From the NCBI GenBank assembly GCA_947303695.1, contig CAMYYX010000054.1, positions 1-10,899 on the forward strand: a stretch of 10,899 nt of DNA, read 5' to 3'. The notes under the pieces were generated by a model that saw only the letters and a list, made by a program, of their open reading frames with translations, had not been told where the DNA came from and made no database searches. The position numbers were made by a program, and so were the translations under genes. Source of the DNA: an uncultured Prevotellaceae bacterium. GTDB lineage: Bacteria > Bacteroidota > Bacteroidia > Bacteroidales > Bacteroidaceae. Positions 1 through 5,570 of this stretch are shown here, one piece after another. Each line of letters opens with the position of its first letter. The stretch's first letter is position 1.

Positions 1-2036
1 CTCGGCTGACGTGTACGTCCATTATATCGTATATTCAGGTTAGTCTGTTTGTTGAAGTTCCAACGCAGGTTGACACGTGGTGCGATGTTGAATACGCTAC
101 GTGTTACCTCAGGGTATTCATATCCCATGTATTTATAATCGAGTGTGGTACGCTGTGGCAGCATGTCGATGCCGATGCTGAAGTTGTACTCGTCGCGTAC
201 CTTGCGGAAGCTGACGTTGATGGTTTGGTTGTAGTTGCGATACTCGGAATACTGGCTGAGAGCAGTTGTATCACGCAGCATGTATCCTGTATCTTCCATG
301 AATTTCAGTACGGCATTGATGTTGTAGCGATTGGCTGACAGGCTCTGCGAGAGGTCCTGATAGGCTTGTGAATCGTAAATCTGTGCACGACGGTCATTCT
401 TGCTGTAGCTGTACTGATACTCGTAGCTGAACTGCAGGTATGTGCGGTCGGCAATAGGTTCGCTATAGGTAATCTGACCACTGATATCGTGGCTGTTGGA
501 TGGGGTGTGGTAGTAGCGGTTGTTCTGCTGGGTTGTCCCTAAAGAATTATAGGTGATGTTGGCAGCAGAGAGTTGCTTGTTAGTGCTTTCGTTGAAGCCA
601 CCACGCACACGCAATGTCAGGTTACGTCCTTTGTTGTTGAACTTGCGGTTGAACTGAATGTTACCGTTGAAGTTGGTGCCTGTGCTATAGGTCTGCCCAC
701 GATTGGTGTTCGTGTTGACCACGATACCCATCAGGTTGTTGAGAATGGTGTTGGCAGGGTCAAGAGCTCCACCTCCTGAGACGAGTGCAATCTGGTCGTT
801 ATAACCCAGTGCATTGTTGGTATAGAGGTTGGGGTCGTCGTCATATGAACCTGAAAGGCTGTTGCTCATACCTCGATTGCGAGAAAATGAGAGATTTGGA
901 CGGAAGATGATGTTGGTCATCGTGTCGGGCTTCCACTCGATGCGGAAGTTGCTGAACACACGATTGTTGCTTGAGAGACTCTTGCTGAAGCTCTCACCGA
1001 ACTTCCCCTTCGTGGCATTGAAGCTCTCTGTTGATGAGGAGTTTTCGTTGTCGTTTCCGTCGTAGCGGTATCGGATGCTACCTCCACTCTCCAATTTAGG
1101 GTTGTCGGTTGCGAAGTTGGCTCCGATTTCCTTGCTGGTTCGGAGTCCTCCTCCCCAGCCTCCCCAACGGCCGCCACCACCGCCGAAGCCTTGATCGGCT
1201 ACGTTGTTGGCTCCTCCGAGTATGGTAGCTTGGAAATTATCGTTGAAACGATTCACATTGAAACGAGTGGAATAACGATGCTTGGTTCCTGCGCCTAGAT
1301 TGATATTACCGAACCAACCGTTCTTCATGCCTTTCTTGACGGTGAGATCGAGTACCGTCTCTTCTTCACCGTCATCAATACCCGTCACACGCGAAAGGTC
1401 GCTCTTACGGTCGTAGGTTTTGAGTTTCTCAATCATCTCGGTAGGGATGTTCTTCATGGCAACCGACTTGTCGTCGAGGAAGAACTCCTTGCCGTCTACA
1501 AGAATCTTGGTGACAGTCTTTCCGTTGATGGTGATGTTGCCTTCGCTATCCACTTTTGCACCAGGAAGCTGCTTGACGAGTGCCTCAAGTGTGGAGCCTT
1601 CTGGGACACGATAGGCCGATGCGTTGTACACGAGCGAGTCTCCGGAGACGGATACCTTGGAAGCATGGGCTGTCACTTCTGTGGCTTTCAAGAGAATGGC
1701 ATCAGAGGTCATGGTGATGTAACCGATGTTGGCGTTACGACTCTTTTGAGTGTTGAGGTCGACATCTACATATTTGGTAATGAAACCTATATAAGAGATC
1801 TTCACGGCATACTTTCCTTTCTTGACACTCTTGAATAGGAAGTCTCCTTGTGCTCCGGTAACCGTACCCTCGACAAATGAACTGTCAGGAAGTGCCAGCA
1901 ACTGGATGGTGGCTGAGATAACTGCTTCACCAGTCTCCTTTTCAATAATATTACCACTTACGTTGAATGTGTTTTGAGCTGACATGTTAAGACATAACAG
2001 CAAATTCATGGCGATCAGAAACAGTGATTTCTTCAT
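1..2036 (-). CDS. Outer-membrane beta-barrel protein with carboxypeptidase-regulatory-like domain (TonB-receptor-like), 3' end off window
   Basis: The frame is open from ATG at 2036 to the left edge, giving 678 complete codons; the C-terminal part of the barrel is missing. Residues 1-20 form a signal peptide ending MSA before Gln21. Residues ~22-100 look like a carboxypeptidase regulatory-like fold (FNVSGNIIEKETGEAV, then GDFLFKSVKKGKYAVKISYIGF). Residues ~140-270 resemble the plug of TonB-dependent receptors (VPEGSTLEALVKQLPG, then INGK..TKILVDGKEFF). A Gly/Trp-rich stretch lies at ~283-297. From ~300 onward, alternating polar/aromatic strands rich in Asn, Tyr and Arg fit a large outer-membrane barrel. 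I see no TonB box after the signal peptide and no SusD-like partner, so this is better called an outer-membrane beta-barrel family protein than a proven transporter. Substrate unknown. It is transcribed away from the MORN-menA pair from its own promoter. Family assignment is fairly sure; function is not. Confidence 0.85.
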   Translation of the reverse strand, partial: MKKSLFLIAMNLLLCLNMSAQNTFNVSGNIIEKETGEAVISATIQLLALPDSSFVEGTVTGAQGDFLFKSVKKGKYAVKISYIGFITKYVDVDLNTQKSRNANIGYITMTSDAILLKATEVTAHASKVSVSGDSLVYNASAYRVPEGSTLEALVKQLPGAKVDSEGNITINGKTVTKILVDGKEFFLDDKSVAMKNIPTEMIEKLKTYDRKSDLSRVTGIDDGEEETVLDLTVKKGMKNGWFGNINLGAGTKHRYSTRFNVNRFNDNFQATILGGANNVADQGFGGGGGRWGGWGGGLRTSKEIGANFATDNPKLESGGSIRYRYDGNDNENSSSTESFNATKGKFGESFSKSLSSNNRVFSNFRIEWKPDTMTNIIFRPNLSFSRNRGMSNSLSGSYDDDPNLYTNNALGYNDQIALVSGGGALDPANTILNNLMGIVVNTNTNRGQTYSTGTNFNGNIQFNRKFNNKGRNLTLRVRGGFNESTNKQLSAANITYNSLGTTQQNNRYYHTPSNSHDISGQITYSEPIADRTYLQFSYEYQYSYSKNDRRAQIYDSQAYQDLSQSLSANRYNINAVLKFMEDTGYMLRDTTALSQYSEYRNYNQTINVSFRKVRDEYNFSIGIDMLPQRTTLDYKYMGYEYPEVTRSVFNIAPRVNLRWNFNKQTNLNIRYNGRTRQP

Positions 2037-2114
2037 CGTAGATTCATTTTGAATTGAATAATCTTTTTACCTTAACTAAATAGCAGCAGCAAATAGAGCT
2101 ACAATTAATTGAAT

Positions 2115-2123
2115 GCAAAGTTA
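2115..2123 (-). promoter_or_regulatory. Bacteroidota -7 promoter element for the outer-membrane barrel gene
   Basis: Read on the minus strand this is TAACTTTGC, an exact match to the Bacteroidota housekeeping sigma -7 consensus TAnnTTTG followed by C. It sits about 80 bases upstream of the ATG at 2036, leaving an untranslated leader of roughly 70-75 bases. No clear -33 TTG/TTTG element is visible about 20 bases further upstream, so the call rests on the -7 match and its position in a divergent intergenic region. Confidence 0.55.
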
Positions 2124-2219
2124 CGAATTAGTTTAGACAGAACGGGATTATTTAAGTTATTTTATCATTTGAATTCCACTTTTTAGGCAAAATCCTTAGA
2201 ATAAGTCATTTATTATCTG

Positions 2220-2227
2220 TAATTTTG
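2220..2227 (+). promoter_or_regulatory. Bacteroidota -7 promoter element for the MORN-menA pair
   Basis: TAATTTTG matches the Bacteroidota -7 consensus TAnnTTTG. It lies 28 bases before ATG 2256 and 43 before ATG 2271, which would give a short leader of about 20-40 bases. The -33 region is AT-rich without a clear TTTG. It would drive the MORN gene and, because menA overlaps that gene, menA as well. It faces the minus-strand promoter at 2115-2123 about 97 bases away. Confidence 0.5.
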
Positions 2228-2255
2228 CAGTTGAAATGAAACCTCTGTCATTCAA

Positions 2256-2909
2256 ATGAAGAGTAAGAACATGAAAAAAAATATCATTATACTGATTGTG
2301 TTGCTTGGGCTTTTTGTATCGAACGCTCAGGCACAGTTTGTGAGGTTAGAGAAGTATCCCGATATCCCTGTAGAGTTTGAAGCAGCATTTGTGGATCAGG
2401 TGACCAATTATGTATCGGGTGTGGTGAAATCGTTGTACGGACAATATTTCGGCCAGCTGTCGCCTGAGGGCAATATATACGGATACGGTTCTTTCTATAC
2501 GGATATGGACGGAGAGGTGTATGGCTTGTATCGCAATGGAGACTTGGCTTTCGGCATCAAGAAAGGTGCAGAGATTGCTAAGGTGGGAACGAACGACCAT
2601 TATGTGGCCTACGACCTGCATACAGGGTATCCGGTTTATATCATGAAAAATAATCAGAAGTATAACCCATCGACGGATATGAGGGAGAAAAATAAGTTTA
2701 TGGTGCTGACGTATCCCAATGGAGATAAGTATGTGGGCGAAACGTGCGACAACAAACGTGAGGGATTTGGGCTTTATTTCTATTCAAACGGTAACTATTA
2801 TTACGGAAGATATAAGGATAATAAGCAGTTTGGATATGGTGCGTTGTTCAAACAAGAGAACAACAACGTGACAATCCAGTACTGGGATGGGGAGAGTGAT
2901 GAAGACTAA
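2256..2909 (+). CDS. Exported MORN-repeat protein
   Basis: This is a 217-residue protein of unknown role. A basic, hydrophobic signal peptide ends at AQA-Q (residue ~26), with no Cys for a lipobox, so the product is probably periplasmic or secreted. Two clear MORN repeats lie near the C-terminus: residues ~159-181 (YVGETCDNKREGFGLYF) and ~182-204 (YYGRYKDNKQFGYGALF). A weaker one sits at ~64-86 (YFGQLSPEGNIYGYGSF). The tail is acidic (ESDED). MORN repeats form beta-hairpin rods that often bind proteins or lipids; what this one binds cannot be read from sequence. An in-frame ATG at 2271 gives a more typical signal peptide (MKKNIIIL) and may be the true start, making 212 residues. Its 3' end overlaps the menA start, so the two are probably translationally coupled. 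Domain call is secure; function unknown. Confidence 0.85.
   Translation: MKSKNMKKNIIILIVLLGLFVSNAQAQFVRLEKYPDIPVEFEAAFVDQVTNYVSGVVKSLYGQYFGQLSPEGNIYGYGSFYTDMDGEVYGLYRNGDLAFGIKKGAEIAKVGTNDHYVAYDLHTGYPVYIMKNNQKYNPSTDMREKNKFMVLTYPNGDKYVGETCDNKREGFGLYFYSNGNYYYGRYKDNKQFGYGALFKQENNNVTIQYWDGESDED
2889..2894 (+). promoter_or_regulatory. Shine-Dalgarno-like site deciding the menA start
   Basis: GGGGAG lies 4 bases before the ATG at 2899, inside the last codons of the MORN gene. The alternative in-frame ATG at 2887 has no purine-rich site in front of it, so 2899 is preferred. Spacing is shorter than ideal. Confidence 0.4.
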
Positions 2910-3813
2910 TGGATTGAAAGCATGGGTGCTGGCAGCTCGCCCCAAGACCTTGACCGGAGCGGTTGCCCCTGTGTTGGTAGGTGGAATGTTGGCATATACT
3001 GATTGTGTCCAACTCGAAAGAAAGGCTTGGTGGAGCGGTTTGCTCTGCCTTTTGTTTGCACTTATCATGCAGATCGATGCAAATATGGTGAACGACTATT
3101 ACGACTTCAAAAAAGGAACGGATCGCGAAGACCGATTAGGACCTGATCGTGCATGTGCTCAAGGGTGGATCACTCCTCGTGCGATGCGTTGGGGGATTGG
3201 GGTAGTTACCTTACTGGCGTGTTGCATCGGATTGATTCTGTTGGGTATCACGATGCGATGGGAGTTGTTGATTGTTGGTATGGCTTGTGTTGTAGGTTGC
3301 TTCATCTATACGCTGAAATTCTCTTATCTTGGTTTAGGCGATGTGTTGGTCCTGTTGTTTTTCGGTCTTGTCCCTGTAGGTTTCACCTATTATGTCATGA
3401 CAGGATGTTGGACGTTGACGCTAATGATTGCAAGCATCGGAATGGGACTTGCGACGGATAACCTGTTGATGGTGAACAACTATAGAGACATAGATCAAGA
3501 CCGTTTGAGCGGCAAGAAAACCATCGTGGTGAGGATGGGAAAGCGTGCTGCTTTGCATCTGTATCTGTGGCTGGGACTTGTGGCTGCTATGCTGATGGTG
3601 GCTGTAGAACTGATGCAGGTATTTCTCGAGGAACGGAGTTGGTTTGGTATACCGTTAGTCGCTGTTTATCTTGGTATGCATATCCGCAATTATCAAAAAA
3701 TGAGAACTTTCACGGGGAAAGCTCTCAATATGGTTTTAGGAAAGACGGCAGCAGGTATATTCCTCTATGCTGTTGTGTTTGCACTTTCTTTATGGATCAA
3801 TGCGACCGCATAG
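2899..3813 (+). CDS. menA: 1,4-dihydroxy-2-naphthoate polyprenyltransferase (MenA, UbiA family)
   Basis: MenA is a membrane enzyme that joins a polyprenyl diphosphate to 1,4-dihydroxy-2-naphthoate, giving demethylmenaquinone in menaquinone synthesis. The protein is ~304 residues, normal for the family, and opens with the typical AWVLAARPKTLTGAVAPVLVG. Counting from ATG 2899, the first Asp-rich motif NDYYDFKKGTD is at ~65-75 and the second, NNYRDIDQDRLSGKKT, at ~193-208; these bind Mg2+ and diphosphate. About eight to nine hydrophobic helices are visible, the last (GIFLYAVVFALSLW) at the extreme C-terminus. An in-frame ATG at 2887 would add four residues. The start overlaps the end of the MORN gene by 11 bases, and the last 49 bases overlap the end of ispF on the other strand. 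No other men gene is present here. Identity is highly confident. Confidence 0.95.
   Translation: MKTNGLKAWVLAARPKTLTGAVAPVLVGGMLAYTDCVQLERKAWWSGLLCLLFALIMQIDANMVNDYYDFKKGTDREDRLGPDRACAQGWITPRAMRWGIGVVTLLACCIGLILLGITMRWELLIVGMACVVGCFIYTLKFSYLGLGDVLVLLFFGLVPVGFTYYVMTGCWTLTLMIASIGMGLATDNLLMVNNYRDIDQDRLSGKKTIVVRMGKRAALHLYLWLGLVAAMLMVAVELMQVFLEERSWFGIPLVAVYLGMHIRNYQKMRTFTGKALNMVLGKTAAGIFLYAVVFALSLWINATA
3765..3813. other. Tail-to-tail coding overlap of menA and ispF (49 bases)
   Basis: The menA stop (TAG, 3811-3813) lies inside the ispF coding region, and the ispF stop (TAG on the minus strand, 3765-3767) lies inside menA. The shared bases encode the last MenA transmembrane helix on one strand and the ispF C-terminus on the other. 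There is no room for a conventional terminator between the genes, so the two transcripts should overlap as antisense. Confidence 0.9.
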
Positions 3814-4268
3814 GCACTGATACCTTCTTCTCTTCCTGTAAATCCTAATTTTTCTGTTGTTGTAGCTTTGATGCTGACAGCATCGATATCCACATTCATG
3901 CATTTGGCCAGTACTGCCTGCATCTCTGGGATGTGTGGATTCATCTTTGGCCGTTCAGCACAGATGGTTGCATCGATGTTTCCCACACGATATCCTTTTT
4001 CTGCAATGATTTCTACGGTCTTTCTTAAGAGAATCTTGGAGTCGATATTTTCGAATTCATTACCCTTGACAGGAGGGAAGTGGTATCCGATATCGCGCAT
4101 GTTGGCTGCACCAAGTATGGCATCACAGATGGCATGAATCAGCACATCAGCATCGCTGTGTCCGTCCAATCCCATTAAGTGCTCCAGTTTGATGCCTCCA
4201 ATCCACAAGTCTCGCCCTTCGACCAACTGATGGACATCATACCCCATTCCTATTCGAAACATACTCAT
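3765..4268 (-). CDS. ispF: 2-C-methyl-D-erythritol 2,4-cyclodiphosphate synthase (IspF)
   Basis: IspF converts the CDP-methylerythritol 2-phosphate intermediate to methylerythritol 2,4-cyclodiphosphate with release of CMP, in the MEP pathway to IPP/DMAPP. It works as a cytosolic trimer. The protein is 167 residues (family ~160). Visible signatures are GYDVHQL with zinc ligands Asp11 and His13, GHSDADVLIHA with His45, GYHFPP, the CDP-binding CAERPKM, and the C-terminal ATTTEKLGFTGREEGI. ATG 4268 is chosen because AAGGAG at 4277-4282 is 8 bases upstream; the ATG at 4262 is less well placed. It follows porV by 15 bases and ends the gene string. The final ~16 residues (AYAVALIHKESANTTA) are encoded opposite the last membrane helix of MenA; the last six look like a short non-conserved extension. 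Confidence 0.97.
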   Translation of the reverse strand: MSMFRIGMGYDVHQLVEGRDLWIGGIKLEHLMGLDGHSDADVLIHAICDAILGAANMRDIGYHFPPVKGNEFENIDSKILLRKTVEIIAEKGYRVGNIDATICAERPKMNPHIPEMQAVLAKCMNVDIDAVSIKATTTEKLGFTGREEGISAYAVALIHKESANTTA

Positions 4269-4276
4269 GCTGTTTG

Positions 4277-4282
4277 CTCCTT
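4277..4282 (-). promoter_or_regulatory. Strong Shine-Dalgarno site for ispF
   Basis: AAGGAG on the minus strand sits 8 bases before ATG 4268, directly after the porV stop at 4284-4286. It is the best Shine-Dalgarno match in the window; other genes here lack one or have weak ones. It fixes the ispF start. Confidence 0.65.
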
Positions 4283-4283
4283 A

Positions 4284-5474
4284 TTATCTTTTCTTTCTTC
4301 CTAAGATGTCACCAATACCATCCATATCGAAGGCAAGTGAGAAACGAAGGGTCTGGTCGAGTGGGTTACTCTGTGAGGCAGAGATGATATAACCTGCATC
4401 GATAGAGAATACATTCATCTTGAAGCCGGCACCAAGGGTATAGTATTTACGATTACCTTTGTTTGGGTGCTCGTAATGGTAACCTGCTCTCAAGAAGAAC
4501 TGGTTGTTATAAGAATACTCGAGACCTGCACTCCATTGAATCTCCTGCATCTCTTCCTTGAAACCTCCAGGTGCATCGCTGAAAGACTTGAAGATACCTG
4601 AGATAGGGGAGATGTTGTAATATCCAGCATCCATCAACCAACTGGTGTAACCAGAATAGTCTTGCTCGTCAGCTCCTGTCTCTTTGATATACTGATCCAT
4701 CGTTGGACGAGTAGGTACCAACAATTTGTTGGCATCTGCGCTGATGCTGATGGTATTGTACTCATCAATAGGAACCATCAATGAAGCTCCTAAACGAAGG
4801 TTGGTAGGAATAAACTCACTTGTCGTTCCTTCGTCATACGAGATTTTGCTACCGATGTTGTTGATGTTCAATCCCCATCCCAACTGGCATTCACGATTTC
4901 CTAAGTTCAGGTATCCGTTGTGATACATCGCCAAGTCGGCTGCGAAAGCAGAACCTGGTGTCAAGTCGTCCATCTGTCCCATGTTGGAATAGATATAGCG
5001 CAAACCAACCGCAGCAGAGAAGGTCTCACTCAGCATACGTGAGTAAGCAACATCTACAGCCATTTCGTATGGTTTCAGTACCTCTTCCGTTCCGTAAACG
5101 GTTACTTCACCCAAAGAGAAATAACGTAGTGAACCACTGAGTGCATCGTAATTACCGATACGATAATAGCCGGTTACGTTAGCAAGGTCGATATCGCTTA
5201 CAATCTGTCTCAACCAAGGAGTATAGTTCAAAGATACGCCAGAACGGCTGATGGTGAACGGATATTTTGCTGGATTCCAGTATTGTGAGTTGACATCTGG
5301 ATCTGTTGCTGCACCAACGTCGCCTAAACCTCCTGCACGTGCATCTGGGGCAATCGCCAATGAGGTGACGCCATGATATACGGGGTTGAACTGATTTTTA
5401 GCATCCTGTGCTTGTGTAGTGACGCAAAAAGCGAGATTCAATATGCTAAATGCAATGAATAGTCTTTTGATCAT
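4284..5474 (-). CDS. porV: Type IX secretion system outer-membrane protein PorV (LptO)
   Basis: PorV is a FadL-like outer-membrane barrel of the type IX secretion system. It accepts cargo emerging from the translocon, binds the cargo's C-terminal domain and carries it to the PorU sortase as part of the attachment complex. The protein is 396 residues, as expected. A signal peptide ends near TTQA (residue ~22). The mature N-terminus NPVYHGVTSLAIAPDARAGG, then LGDVGAATDPDVNSQYWNPA, is characteristic of PorV/PorQ. The rest alternates as barrel strands and ends SLAFDMDGIGDILGRKKR. It follows porU with a 96-base AT-rich gap and precedes ispF by 15 bases. No Shine-Dalgarno site is visible; the leader before ATG 5474 is A-rich, which is common in Bacteroidota. 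Identity is confident from the N-terminal motif and the porU neighbour. Confidence 0.95.
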   Translation of the reverse strand: MIKRLFIAFSILNLAFCVTTQAQDAKNQFNPVYHGVTSLAIAPDARAGGLGDVGAATDPDVNSQYWNPAKYPFTISRSGVSLNYTPWLRQIVSDIDLANVTGYYRIGNYDALSGSLRYFSLGEVTVYGTEEVLKPYEMAVDVAYSRMLSETFSAAVGLRYIYSNMGQMDDLTPGSAFAADLAMYHNGYLNLGNRECQLGWGLNINNIGSKISYDEGTTSEFIPTNLRLGASLMVPIDEYNTISISADANKLLVPTRPTMDQYIKETGADEQDYSGYTSWLMDAGYYNISPISGIFKSFSDAPGGFKEEMQEIQWSAGLEYSYNNQFFLRAGYHYEHPNKGNRKYYTLGAGFKMNVFSIDAGYIISASQSNPLDQTLRFSLAFDMDGIGDILGRKKR

Positions 5475-5570
5475 ATATTTGTTTTTTTTCTGTTCTTACC
5501 ATTAGGTGATGCGCTAAGCTACACCTTATTAATCATATTTATTATATATAATAACTCAAAATGTCCGTTT
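5475..5570 (-). promoter_or_regulatory. porU-porV spacer: AT-rich possible leader or internal control region
   Basis: This is the largest gap in the minus-strand gene string. It is strongly AT-rich, with a perfect palindrome at 5539-5554 and an A-rich run just before the porV ATG. No exact TAnnTTTG element was found, so an internal promoter is possible but unproven. It could equally be a processing or translation-control leader. Confidence 0.3.
5539..5554. repeat. Perfect 16-base palindrome upstream of porV
   Basis: TTATTATATATAATAA is identical to its reverse complement. It begins 17 bases beyond the porU stop and lies about 65 bases before the porV ATG. It could bind a dimeric regulator, or simply be low-complexity AT sequence. 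There are no G-C pairs and no downstream U-run arrangement, so it is not a convincing terminator. Confidence 0.4.

Noticed and set aside
917..1180. An 87-residue minus-strand ORF rich in Ala, Ser, Thr and Arg.
   Set aside because: It lies wholly within the open frame of the outer-membrane protein, in another frame of the same strand; its composition reflects the Gly-rich repeat codons read out of frame.
2033..2047. A four-codon upstream ORF on the minus strand whose TGA overlaps the ATG of the outer-membrane barrel gene (ATGA arrangement).
   Set aside because: It is very short, has no Shine-Dalgarno site, and such an arrangement is easily produced by chance near an AT-rich start.
3153..3848. 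Two Cys/Trp-rich plus-strand ORFs of 102 and 93 residues.
   Set aside because: They are out-of-frame readings of the hydrophobic menA coding sequence, which explains their Cys and Trp richness.
3814..3860. Search for a bidirectional terminator between menA and ispF.
   Set aside because: The genes overlap, and no GC stem followed by a T-run was found close to either stop.
5505..5525. Possible hairpin between porU and porV (GGTG pairing with CACC around an inner GCT/AGC).
   Set aside because: The stem is only four base pairs with an unfavourable inner loop and no following U-run, so it is not supportable as a terminator.
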